DNA from: Chara braunii
Lineage: Eukaryota > Streptophyta > Charophyceae > Charales > Characeae
Direction of reading: 5' to 3'
Assembly (NCBI GenBank): GCA_003427395.1
Contig: BFEA01000018.1
Span: 1,664,272-1,694,523 of the forward strand
DNA: 30,252 bases
Shown piece after piece: positions 1 through 9,899 of this stretch (its first letter is position 1; each line of letters begins with the position of its first letter). The position numbers and the translations under genes were made by a program. The notes under the pieces were generated by a model. That model did no database searches. It worked only from the letters and a program-made list of their open reading frames with translations, and was not told the DNA's origin.

Positions 1-836
1 ACAAAGACACTCTATTTATGGATGATTTTGACATCAATTATTATTCGTGGACATAGAAGTAATTGTCTGTTCGTGTTCCTGAGATAGCTAACGTTTCGGC
101 ATAACCCTTCATCCTCACTTATTGTAATGGTCACAACTAGCATATATACATGATGTCCACTTCAACAATGTTTATGAGAGTGTCAGTGTACCCTCATTGT
201 GTGTGTGTCTGGGGGGGGAGGAGTCACAAACTTGGGATTAAAGTATGTTCATCTTTTCTTTGTTGTCTGGAATGGAGACACTCTATTTTACCTCTCTCTC
301 TCTCACTCCAATCGAAGTCTGTATTAAGGGTTACCAATAAAGGTGTGCGCTCACTTATAAAAATAATAATTCATTCATGAAACAAGCAGTCTCATTCCCG
401 ATCCCCAACGAACATTACGTATATTTGACCATGAGTGAGTCACGGAATTTATCGACCGGAATGCTCCCCTCTGCTCCAATGGGACACATGCATGCATGAA
501 TATGAATAGAGAGGTCTCCGACAGGCAAGCACCATAAATCCAAACATAACACCATCACATTTCCAACACGATTCATCACACCACCATCACATTTCCATCA
601 CGATTTCCAACATAAAGTCCTGTGTTCAACTGTTGATAAACAGTTTACCAACACATAGTTCAACCTTCCAAACGTAGTTCAACAAAATATAAACAGATTC
701 TCTACAGTTTACCAACACAAAGTTCAACTGTTTATCTTGTCACTTCATGTGGACTACATAAGTCACGCACGTTGGTTTCCTTCACTTCATGTTGAGCATG
801 GTGCATGTGCCAGGATAAATAGTTAAAAAACAGTTT
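1..836. other. Non-genic AT-rich stretch with short direct repeats
   Basis: I see no credible gene here. Two short sequences are duplicated: one containing caccatcacatttcca near 548 and again near 579, and one containing cagtttaccaacaca near 640 and again near 705. The rest is AT-rich with pyrimidine tracts. An open frame at 150-380 has no recognisable protein character. Confidence 0.5.
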
Positions 837-1116
837 TTAAACGGTTGTTCGGGGGTGAGGCCCCACGATCAACAAAAAAAAAACGGCGACAATTTTTATG
901 TTGCTACTCTCCGGTATACTCGTGTGGTCTGCCTTCAGGCAGATGATGGGGACGGGTATAAGGAGAGGAAGAGCAGTCTGTTTTTCGTGAAGAGATGTGA
1001 GAATCCTAAGGGATTTATGAGTCATTGAGACTCTAATGCTTACCATGCTCGTTGTTGATTGCTTAAGTTGTGACGAGGACCCATAAGATGGTCTCTCAGT
1101 GATGTTTGTTTTATAA

Positions 1117-1250
1117 TGAGCTCCCCTTGGATTTCGGAGAAGGGGATGTTTTGTGATGTTGTGTGTTATAATGAGACCCCCTCGGATTTTTGGAGGAGGG
1201 GATGTTTTGTTCCATGATGAAACCCCCTTGGAATTTTGGAGAAGGGGATG
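1117..1250. repeat. Three tandem hairpin repeats
   Basis: Three imperfect copies of a roughly 50-bp unit each hold a hairpin whose arms start with CCCC and end with GGGG. The arms are 1123-1128/1140-1145 (CCCCTT/AAGGGG), 1178-1183/1196-1201 (CCCCTC/GAGGGG) and 1224-1229/1242-1247 (CCCCTT/AAGGGG). Each right arm is followed by a T-rich stretch starting gatgtttt or gatgattt. The middle copy replaces a T-A pair by C-G, so pairing is kept although the sequence changed. A 201-codon minus-strand frame crosses this region (837-1442), but it reads as a by-product of the repeats. Confidence 0.6.
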
Positions 1251-1439
1251 ATTTTGGTTGTTGGAAGACTTACCATTAAAGGTGGGTAAACTGATTAATG
1301 GCATGGTAAGTTGTCTGATGAGTGATAAAGTCTGACGAAAAGGGTCACGATTGCTTGATGTGTTTGAAAAGGTTGCAATGGGTACAGGGCGAGAGATGTC
1401 TCTGGAAGGATGGCTGCTGGCTCTGATCAAGTCAGAGGT

Positions 1440-2160
1440 CACGACCTTGTGGACCTAGCGGCGATTATGTTTGTGATTGTGCGAAGGATGCTATGCCTTT
1501 TCAGGGAGAGCTGGTAAATGGCTTCAGGACCCTGCGTAACCTCGCAATCGTCCCCTGATTTTTGTTTTGAGACGCCTCGTTTAACCATTTGTGCTAGTTC
1601 TGAGACATATTGAAGGAAGGTCAAGCTAACGGAAAAGAAGCTTAGCGCCACTAGGGCGCAACCCCAGTGGATGGCTGCTAGCCGGCGCAACCTGGCTGCG
1701 GGACCGCGGAGTACGAGTTTACGGGGAGTTGCCCGCCCCAGGGAAATTGTTTCGCGGGGTAAGTGTCAAGTCTTTTTGGAAGCCCTGATTGGATGGTTAC
1801 CAGGGGAAAGCCTATCGCTGCGCAACCAGCGAGGGTACTGCCGCTAAATAACAACGCGGTGGGCCGTAGTCCTGGTCTGATCAGCCTGGCTATGGTGAGC
1901 CAAGATGGAGACCTGGCCTTTCTGTACTAGACAGCAGAAAGAGCCGAGTGGAGATTATGTATATATATATATATACATGTGTGTATTTGATTGTGAGGAA
2001 CTTCTTGGAAAGGAAAGCGAGTGTGCCTTCAAAGGTCTCGGTTAGGGCCCGCGTCCCTAGTTATGGCCCTGCCTGCAGGGTAGAGACTAAGGGACACTCA
2101 ACGAGAAGCCGACGTTTGTTTAGGACAAAGGGGAGAGGACAGTTGAGAGGGGCCGCTGGA
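1440..2160. other. GC-rich non-coding stretch, function unknown
   Basis: This stretch is richer in G and C than its left flank and holds several small inverted repeats, for example cgctgcgcaaccagcg near 1818. I recognise no protein, and both minus-strand frames here are short and uncharacteristic. It could be an old LTR or leader, but I find no terminal repeat pair or clear primer site to support that. Confidence 0.3.
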
Positions 2161-2163
2161 ACT

Positions 2164-2243
2164 TATGTTGTAGTACGTATGTCTAGTACACCTGCGTCCT
2201 AGTGTGGGACGAAGGAGACCCAGGTTAGAATCCTGGCAGCATA
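2164..2243 (+). ncRNA. tRNA-like cloverleaf (degenerate)
   Basis: Eighty bases can fold as a cloverleaf. The acceptor stem is TATGTTG (2164-2170) with CAGCATA (2237-2243), seven pairs including one G-U. The D stem is GTAC/GTAC (2173-2176, 2186-2189). The anticodon stem is CGTCC/GGACG (2195-2199, 2207-2211) around the seven-base loop TAGTGTG. The T stem is CCAGG/CCTGG (2220-2224, 2232-2236) around TTAGAAT. The acceptor strand follows the T arm directly, as in real tRNAs. Against a working tRNA, base 33 is A instead of U, the D loop lacks GG, the T loop has A where C is usual, and there are five bases between the D and anticodon stems. It is more likely a tRNA relic or tRNA-like element than a gene. 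Confidence 0.35.
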
Positions 2244-2362
2244 TAGTTGTAAGGGCTTGGATTGTTGGAGGCCTCAACCCTGAGTCTGTCGGTTAATCGG
2301 ATTGGTACCCTTCTCGTCAGCATTTTGGATTGTGATTGAACTGATAGCTTTTCGATCTTGTG

Positions 2363-2460
2363 AAGCGACGGGGACGTCGCTTAATATGGTCCGGTAAGCT
2401 GTCGGTGCGAATACCCTTACAAGGGTATCCGCCCTGTTTTTTGCATGTGGCAAAAAATAG
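2363..2460. repeat. Three consecutive strong hairpins
   Basis: Hairpin one pairs AAGCGACG (2363-2370) with CGTCGCTT (2375-2382) around GGGA, a GNRA-type tetraloop. Hairpin two pairs GCG-A-ATACCCTT (2407-2418) with AAGGGTAT-C-CGC (2421-2432), eleven pairs and one A-C mismatch. Hairpin three pairs 2434-2444 with 2450-2460, eleven pairs with one G-U, around ATGTG. All three fit into 98 bases. The role is unknown; a structured leader or terminal region of an old element would fit. Confidence 0.6.
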
Positions 2461-2576
2461 GTTTAATTTAAAGTTTGAGTGTACCGCATGAGTTGCGGCA
2501 GTGTCTTCCGTTTATATTGACTGGATGGTTGACTAGAGTAGAGAGTGTAGGGGCGCAAAGACTTGAGGTGCACGTG

Positions 2577-2625
2577 ATATTATTATTATTATTATTTATT
2601 TATTTATTATTTTATTTTATTTTAT
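2577..2625. repeat. AT-rich microsatellite
   Basis: The sequence runs through ATT, ATTT and ATTTT units without interruption. It is immediately followed by two tiny inverted repeats, ccga/tcgg and ggcg/cgcc (about 2629-2650). Confidence 0.85.
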
Positions 2626-2649
2626 GACCGAAGAGTCGGCGTGATCGCC

Positions 2650-4020
2650 GTCAAACTTTTATTTATTTACTTCTGATTTAAATTAGGTTTAATTGATATG
2701 ATAATTTTTGGTACGTCTGACCGAGACACGTGCGCGGGTGTGGAGATCGGCCTCGACAAACGGTGAGATTTCTGCATGATAAACGGGTGCTCGGCATCGA
2801 AGGCTGGCGGGGCGAGGACCCGGTTTTTAATTAGTTTCCGTGTTTGGGTTTTATTTCTAATTTTTTTTACTTTATTGTTACCTTCTGCCTTTGTTGGTAA
2901 TCGGTTTTGAGACCGACAGGTCAGGTTTAGTTGGTATGCCATTGAGCTGTTGGAAAACAGACCCGAGTTCGGGCTCCCTCGTGTTCGGTACGCTGGCGGA
3001 ATTTCTTTGTCCCGCCTGTCTTGAAACAGACATGGACCGAGGAGTTCAANGGGCTTGCGAACTGGTGGGTAGACCGAAGGGGCCTGTAAGATAATGGATC
3101 GTGCCCGGGCATAGTGGCTTGAAAGCTGTCCGAGGCGCTGTTGAGGGACCGCGGCGGTGNCGNGGCAAGCTGCGGGTCNCGGGGAACCCCTCCTCCACTT
3201 TGGTTTTCAAAGTTCTCAATTGAGTATTTGTTACTACCGCGGGGATCTGCATTAAGGGTTGTTTTGTCCTAAACCCTGCCTATGAGCCCGTAGTAGGCCC
3301 GCGGCCCCGCCTCCGGGATGTTTTGTGTATGGGTCATCGGTTGTGGGCCTGAAAAGTGGCCAGCGTTTGCTTGAGCCGAGTGAACAAGGAGGTGGGCACC
3401 CTGTAGAGGTGCGCACTAATAGTTGTCGGACGGCTCGCTCGACGGGCTTGGGCATAGGGGCGAAAGACTAATCGGACTGTCTGGTGGCCGATTCCATCTG
3501 AAGTTTTCCTTAGGATAGCTGCAGTTGTTGAACCACTTATGTGTCGTTACAGGGTCCGCTACTGTAGACAGCAGTGTTAGCCGTAGACGCAGTAAGAACA
3601 AGAGAGGGTTAAACGAACCCCATTGTAGTAGCCTCACATGAAATTGCACCTCGGTCATAAAGCCGGTCGGACTCATCTGGCAGTGCGGGGCGCTATCGAT
3701 CGTTGCCTACATGAAGGGAGGGGGTTGAGTTAGTAGTACGAGGAAGTAGAGAGCCGTCGCAACAGAAGTAGCAAGAGAGGGGCCGAACCTGGTCGTCGGG
3801 CTGTACCGGGTACGGTCGAAGTAGATGTGGCCAGGGACTGTCGGGCAGCAAGGATGGCCCGTCGAGGCTACGGGAACGCTGCGCTAGCTGCGAAGGGCAA
3901 AACCGGGCAACGCTGCGCGACAGCGGATAGAAGTGGGATAGCAAGGCTGCGGGTGTCTAGCGCTGAGCCGGTGAAGATTGGAGGAGGAGTTTGCAGCAAA
4001 CGGAGAGAGGAGTAAAAGTG
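2650..4020. other. Non-coding stretch with ambiguous bases
   Basis: I recognise no gene. The sequence is mixed in composition, contains several N positions (about 3050, 3160, 3163 and 3179) and gives only short frames on both strands. It may be decayed repeat DNA. Confidence 0.4.
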
Positions 4021-4021
4021 G

Positions 4022-4058
4022 GAATGAATCCGGGCGCGTTTCTGCGCCGGATTCATTC
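4022..4058. repeat. Long perfect-stem hairpin
   Basis: The left arm at 4022-4037 pairs with the right arm at 4044-4058 over fifteen base pairs, with one bulged G and a six-base loop (GTTTCT). The outer part of the stem is GAATGAATCCGG. It sits just upstream of the first unit of the 61-nt repeat family. Confidence 0.7.
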
Positions 4059-4120
4059 GAAGGAAGGAGCTATGGAGCGAACGGGCAGGGCGCAGTCTGG
4101 GAAACATAGCTCTTTCGATC

Positions 4121-5130
4121 CTCAACGGAATCGAGAGGGGTAAGATGCTACCCCAGGGTTTTGACCCCGGGCGAATCCGTTCCTGAAGTCACTTTCAGAG
4201 GGGAGTGTGTAGCATCATCGTTAGAAGGAAAAGTCGTGCGTGGAGGGATGGCGAGGAGGCAAGCACGGTGTGGCAAGAACAGGTGTATCTTGCCCGATTA
4301 CTGATGAAAACGGGTGAACTGAGACTCTATTCCGAGGTTCTTGAACCTCGCGAATCTGTCTGTGGAGTCGGTTTTCGCGTTGGAGTCTCGGTCTCGGCAC
4401 TACGCGAGTTATGGGCTGCGCCTGAAGAAGGAGATGGAGGGAGCGTGAAAGTGAGGGATTTATAAAGTCTGGTGAAAAGAGAAATGGGGAAAAGATGCTA
4501 ATCCTGGGGTTTGGGGGCTGGCGAACTAGATTGGGAGGTTAGTTTTAGGAAGAGAGTTAGCGCAGAGGAGCGGAGTATTAAAAGAGAAGGTGAGGTCGAC
4601 GGGAAAGTGAACAGGGACAGGCGTCTGCGCCAGGTGCATCCGCAGTCGAAGGGGAGAAGACGACGAATCTCACCCGTTTCTCAACGAAAACAAGTGGGAG
4701 AAAGTGCTACTCTGACATTTTTTTGTAGGGCGAACGCGTTGGTGTTGCTAAATTTGAAGGATAGTTAGTCGGATAAGAGTTAAAGGAAAGATAGACTGCG
4801 AGGAGTAAGGAGGAAAGAAGGCAGATGAATCTGGACTGGAAAGTGCACAGAGTCAGGGAGATGGTCGGAGTGGTGAAGGAAGAAAAACTCGATATCTCCC
4901 CTGATACCCAACGGAATCGGGCGGACCAAGATTCGTTATGGAGGTTTCAAGTGCTTGCGATTCTGAATCTACAGCTAGATTAGAAGGAGAGTTAGTGAAA
5001 TAGAAGTCAGTAGGAAAGTAAGGTGCATGGAAGGTGTCAGGGGGAGAAACGGGCAATCGTGCTCAATCGCTGCTAAGACTCGAACGAGGGAAGGAGTTAA
5101 AGTCGTGACTTTGAATCAGGCGAGCGCAGT
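4121..5130 (-). repeat. Six dispersed copies of a tRNA-like 61-nt core
   Basis: Six segments align without gaps over 61 nt: 4121-4181, 4300-4360, 4471-4531, 4680-4740, 4907-4967 and 5070-5130. Starts are 163 to 227 bp apart. By eye copy 1 matches copy 4 at about 39 of 61 positions and copy 5 at about 35. Shared landmarks are AACGGAATCGRG near the start, ATGCTA at about 25-30 and GCGAAT at 51-56. Read on the minus strand they resemble tRNA: TCGATTCC like a T loop in copies 1 and 5, and CAA in the centre of most. Copy 6 is best, with a GCAG/CTGC D-type stem enclosing GG, a TTCAAAG anticodon-type loop and TTCGAGT like a T loop. Acceptor stems are poor, so these are not working tRNA genes. Confidence 0.55.
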
Positions 5131-5239
5131 AACCATTAGAGCTGCGGGGAAACGATGTCACAACGATGAATGTATCTCTCCGCGCTCTACTAAAAGATTC
5201 ATTCCCATCCAGCCCGAATCAGCAAGATAGTCAGGGTCC

Positions 5240-7100
5240 GTTGGGCGACCAAACCCAGGTCGTGACTGACCTCGAGCTCTAGTAGTGCTTCCGGCCGCTG
5301 CGTCGGTCCTGACCTCCTCCTCAATGGTAAGATGTTTGGTTAAAGACCAGTAGAGGACGGGGGCTGCGTCAACAAAGGCAAAAGGATTGCGTGGAGCAGA
5401 TCGGGCCGGTCGAAGGAGTATAGCGGGCAGTTAATGTATTATTCCGCTTTATAACGGAGGGTTCATTCTTGTTTGCTTTTCCCTTGGGTACAGTGTGTGC
5501 ATAAGAGCGAGGTAGGCGTGCGGGGGCTGGGACACAGGAGGAATAAGTGAATAAGAGGGAGAGAAGTTACTTACCTGGGCAGAGAGGGAAATGGGACCAG
5601 GAGGCTGCCACCCACAGAGCCAAACACGTCAAAGACAGGGACTGCTCGGTTCGGGATGACCATGTTGACTGTCGGTGACGGCGGACGTTAGGCGAAGTGA
5701 CTCTTGGCTCAAAGGGTGGTGGAAACCAGTAGTCTGCGGAGCTAGTAGGTCATGTGCTACTTCGCACCGTGTTGGATGTGTGGGCGTCCGCGCCCCACCA
5801 TTGCCCTGCTGCCTGAGGTTCGCTTGCCTTGCATGTAGTTCTTTGCGGGTTGATGTGTTCGCTGTGCGGTATGACCGTGTTAAAAGTGTTGTCCTGTGTT
5901 TTGCTGTTTTATTGTCGGGCTGTTCCTCCGCCGGCCGTGCCCTCCCGGTACATACTGTAGGTTACCGCGTTGCTGATGCAGCTAGTTGCTATCGTGTCGG
6001 GGCACAGTCTGTGTGCTTATATTGAACCTCGACTGGTGTGGCTGTTATAGGCTTAGGCAGCTGCTGTGTTTTAAGGCTACTGTATGCTACTGCCTGCCAC
6101 AGCCCGCCGTAGAATGTGCAAAAGTTGTTGCTGGCCACTGTTGGCTACGGTAGGCCATGAAAGTTTGATGCATACTACAGCGTACTACTACCGGTCACTG
6201 CATATTCCTCCACATTACTGCGACATTGTTGTATACTACGGGCCTACTGCAGGCGTCTGTGCGTCATCGTTGAGAGGGTGGTGAACCGCTGTTGGTTGAG
6301 CACTATTATTGACGTTATGCATCACTACTGCACNTGACCGAGGCTANTGATGTGCACCGTTNACTGAGGCACGACAATACGTAGGTTGGAATACTGTAAT
6401 TTGTTGAGATACAGTTCGGCCAGCGCGCTATTGGGTCTATTGTGGGGGCGCCGCAAACAGGAGGTGTAGTTGGACTGTGAGGGGAGTTAAATGCTGNGAA
6501 GTGGGGGNTCGTCAGGAGGGTGAGTTCGACNGTTTGACTTCAGGTTGACCAAGCGATTGTTACATTGGTCGCCATTGCGGGGCCCTTAGGCGTTGGAAGA
6601 TAACAAGGCCCTCTCCCGCGAGTCTGAGTGCAACTCCCTTGGATTTGAGAGTCTTAACGTTTCTACTTCTGCCTTTCTTACTCTAAGTCTAGTCTGTTGG
6701 TTCTGAGAGGAAGGCGGCAGGCGGGATTGCAACCCGTAGGACCGCAACAAGACTCTGTGGGGAGTCATCCCACCGATTGCGGGAGCTCTGCCGGAACTCA
6801 GGAGGAGTTATGGAGGCAGGGAACTGACAAGTAACCATTGTTTTCCCTCTATAAACCCAGTTATAACCCCTATTTGTATTTCCCATTGCATTTCTAACTG
6901 AGTATATGGTGTGCAGCCTAACTTTGACTTTTGTTTGACTTTCAGGATGCTGAATCAGACTAAGTAAAGGAATGTCTGCTCAATCTCAGGTTCAATTTTA
7001 TTTTGTTGTATGAAATCAGATTGCTGAAAGGAATTGCATCTGGGGAAGGCAGGATGGAGGACTGTTTTGATTGAGGGTTTAACTGGGTCATTAAGGCTAG
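5240..7100. other. Non-coding stretch, no gene seen
   Basis: Frames here (for example 5675-6025 plus) have cysteine- and serine-rich compositions without protein character. Between about 5940 and 6260 the motif ctactg or a variant recurs many times at irregular short spacing, suggesting decayed simple repeat. N positions occur at about 6334-6362 and 6497-6531. Confidence 0.4.
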
Positions 7101-7104
7101 GAAG

Positions 7105-7928
7105 TCCCCACAAGTTTGGGGAGACTCAGTGCTTTGTTTATTTTGGTTCGTATGGAGCGTCAGACCCTTCTATAAGTTTAGGGGGTCTGATTCCTCATGA
7201 AGGGTCAGGCTGTTCTATAAGTTTAGGTGGTCTGACTGCTCTGACTTGTGAGGGCTGCTTGTGTTTGACTTTTTCAGGGACCAAGCTCGTTCTGTAAGTT
7301 CAGGTGCCTTGGTCACCTTGGTTATTTTGGGTTTTCCCCTGTTTATTTAGTTCTGAACGAGGAGGTCTAAGTCGTTCTATAAGTTTAGGTGACTTAGCCT
7401 CTTCCTGTTTTTTTTTTTGATAAAACGAACCTGACAGAGGGCAGATCGTTCTGTAAGTTCAAGTGATCTAGCCCAATGTCACGCACATATTGGATCAGAG
7501 AGGAACGAATTAGGCAGAGAGTCAGACTGTTCTGTAAGTTCAGGTGGTCTGACACAAAGTCTCGCACATGTTGGAACCCAAAGGTTATAACTTTGCTATA
7601 TTTTATTATTATTCAATTTAAGAACAGGTTAGTCAGACCGTTTTATAAGTTTAGGTGGTCTGACTATAGCCTATCACAACTTGAAGAAAGTATAATTAAG
7701 AATATAACTGGTGGTAAGTTGGGGCAGGCTGAGCTTAAGTTTGTTCAGCCCTATGCAGCTTTAGGAGGCTAAGTGCAAACAATTATATATAACTTGGATA
7801 TCTTTAACAGTTCAGGGCGATTAGAGTGGTCTAGTCATATGCCCAAAGAAGAGAGAAGTAGTTGTGCCCTCTGTTTGTATATACTCTTTGGCAAGTTAGG
7901 CTCATTCCATAAGTTTTGGTGGCCCGAC
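7105..7928. repeat. Array of about nine hairpins with conserved hexaloop
   Basis: Seven clear and two or three worn hairpins share an inner core, CTATAAGTTTAG or CTGTAAGTTCAG, which itself forms a 3-bp stem capped by TAAGTT. Outer stems differ between copies but stay paired: TCAGACCC/GGGTCTGA (7160-7190), GTCAGGCT/GGTCTGAC (7204-7236), GACCAAG/CTTGGTC (7279-7314), CTAAGTC/GACTTAG plus GAGG/CCTC (7362-7401), AGATC/GATCT plus GGGC/GCCC (7439-7474), GTCAGACT/GGTCTGAC (7521-7553) and TAGTCAGACC/GGTCTGACTA (7630-7666). Worn copies lie at 7105-7122 (loop CAAGTT), 7727-7750 and 7895-7928. Spacing is 45 to 150 bp. Either strand could be the transcribed one. I know of no named family with this pattern. 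Confidence 0.8.
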
Positions 7929-8143
7929 CTTATGCCTTATGTAAGTTGGGTACAAGGGATTAAATCATTGAAAGGTCGTGAACTATTGTTTGTTCATGTA
8001 TACTTTGGGATGATGAGAGTACTTACCTTTGTGGTCTGGCCTGCACGTGACTGAGGGATATCACTACTTATATGAGTTTCAGTTTGATAGGTAGTTGTTT
8101 TAGCTGCTCGCCGTGTGCTAGAGCCATAGGAGTTAGTTTCAAT

Positions 8144-8790
8144 CCCTGCATTTTCTGTGATAGTTTTTTTTACTTAGGTCAATTCTTGCATTTTCTGGGA
8201 TCATTTTTTGTACTTAGCCTTATATAAATCTTGGCAAGCTACTTTCTCTACGGGAAGCGCAACCGAAATTTCTACAAATCCAAGGAGTTAGTCAATTTTT
8301 GACTTGTCAAAGTTCAACTTGTTTTTTCTTTATATCTGACCTAGTAAAAATCTGGAAAGTCTCATTTTCTAAAGGGAGTGCTGTCCAATTTTTTGTTAAT
8401 TCAGGGAGTTAGACAAAATTTGGACTTTGAGAAGTCAAAGTTACTTTCAAATTTTGGACTTAGCCTAGTATGAATTTTGGAAAATCACTTTTCTAGAGGG
8501 AGTGCTACCGAAATTTCTGCAAAACTAGGGAGTTGGTCAAATCTTGTCTAAGTTGAACTCAAGTTGTCTTTTGAGTTCATTTCTGACTTAGTGTAAATCT
8601 GGGAAGTCTCCCTTTCTAAAGGGAGTGCAACCAAAATTTTTACTAATTTAGAGAGTTAGACAAAATTTGACTTTCCAGAGTTAAAGATTATTTCTGCTTT
8701 CATATTCGGACTTATATAAATTCTGAAAAGGCACTTTTCCTACGGGAAGCGCTGCCCAAATTTTCTTAGTTTAGAGGAGATAAATTATAT
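8144..8790. repeat. Tandem repeat of about 124 bp, nearly five units
   Basis: The landmark gacttag or cttagcc recurs at 8213, 8338, 8457, 8585 and 8709, giving steps of 119 to 128 bp. Each unit then carries a gggagtgc or gggaagcgc block, an AAATTT-rich block and gggagttag-like sequence. The first and last units share ctacgggaagcgc, while the middle three have a gggagtgc form. Just before the first unit a 38-bp piece containing tgcattttctg is duplicated (about 8144-8219). Confidence 0.8.
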
Positions 8791-8797
8791 GTTGACA

Positions 8798-8820
8798 GGT
8801 GGCGATTCTGGTGATCCACC
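8798..8820 (+). promoter_or_regulatory. Degenerate primer binding site after an LTR-like end
   Basis: The sequence ttgaca is followed by gg and then TGGCGATTCTGGTGATCC (8800-8817). This is the same arrangement as at 10239-10260 in the main element, where the LTR ends in gaca followed by gg and the primer site. It resembles the plant tRNA-Arg-type primer site that begins TGGCGACTCCG. Eleven of the first fourteen bases match and the rest diverge. If real, an older element's LTR would end at 8797 and the repeats to its left would belong to that LTR. Confidence 0.35.
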
Positions 8821-9899
8821 CTGAATAGGGGAGATTCTGCCATGAGTCTACCTTTCTTATGGCGCTTGCGTAGAGGTAGACTTAGATATAGTTAACTAAG
8901 ATGATTTGGATAAGATCATGATATGAAGATTGCTCTCGATGGACTTATAGGTTTAGACTGGGGCATTGACCTGTCATGTGTTACAGGTCCTCCTGATCGT
9001 TTGATTCAAGTTCAGGACTAGATTCAGCTTGATCCCTTGAGGGTCATCTTCTGTTATCATTGATAACAGGTCGGTTGCAGATTCGTCAGTCTACGATTCA
9101 ACTCCAAATCACTCTCGCTACTCAACCTAAAGGCTTCAGCCTAGTGATTTGGATTGTTTTATTGTGTTTTCACCCGGACTTTATTTGAATGGTCATTTAA
9201 AGAAAAGTACTGAGTATTTTGCTTTGAGGAGTTGCACAAGAGTGAGGCTTGCATGGCTAAAGCGAGGGGTATGAGTACAGAGAATGGTTGAAGTTGACCC
9301 CGTGTAGTGCATGGACTTTCTGGTTGAATCTTTGATGTGATTGCAGGTATGCTTGGTGATTCGGACTTGGGATTTGACTGCCTGCGCTCACATACATATA
9401 TATATGGCTGAGAAGACTGACATTGTGACTGTGAGAAGTGATCGTCCTATACTGATAACCCTCTATACATATGTGTATATATATGTCTTGAGTGTGCGGC
9501 CTACTGGGACCGCGCGTAAAGGTTAAACAGATTATGGGTTTGAGAGAAAAGGGAGATCCCCTTTTATCCTTTGTTTTTTAGAGATTTTTATAGTCGGACG
9601 TTGGTCCTGGGACGGGATTCAAGGTCCTTGTCCAAGACATCCCAAGCCCTAGACTCTGCAGGGAAGGAATCTGTCCCCGTGCAGAGCCTATTTGCTTGCC
9701 TACCGAGACGCTCAGACCAAAGGCCGGAGGTCTCATGGCGGCTGCACGGCTATTCCTTCAGCCGTGCAATGTCGTGAAGGATTAGACTCTCACGACACTT
9801 CGAGTCTGACACTTGAGTGTCATAAGCGGTACTCGGATCCACGAGGGACCGCTTGATTATGGGCACCACATAGTACGCCATCATTGTGACTGTTTGCGT
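8821..9899. other. Upstream flank or unresolved 5' part of the LTR
   Basis: No gene is evident. From about 9540 rightward the sequence holds inverted repeats: TGCACGGCT/AGCCGTGCA (9743-9751, 9760-9768) and TGACACT/AGTGTCA (9807-9813, 9816-9822) inside a GACTC/GAGTC pair. Part of this is probably the U3 end of the 5' LTR. Its left boundary cannot be fixed because the 3' LTR is almost entirely lost. Confidence 0.35.

Noticed and set aside
837-1442. A 201-codon minus-strand frame
   Set aside because: Its middle repeats because it crosses three DNA repeats, composition is Ser/Thr/His-rich, and no domain is visible.
5675-6025. A 116-codon plus-strand frame rich in Cys and Val
   Set aside because: No recognisable motif, no neighbouring gene structure, and it lies in decayed simple repeat.
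7105-7928. CRISPR-like array
   Set aside because: The conserved part is a loop inside variable paired stems, spacing is irregular, there are no unique spacers of constant length, and the setting is eukaryotic.
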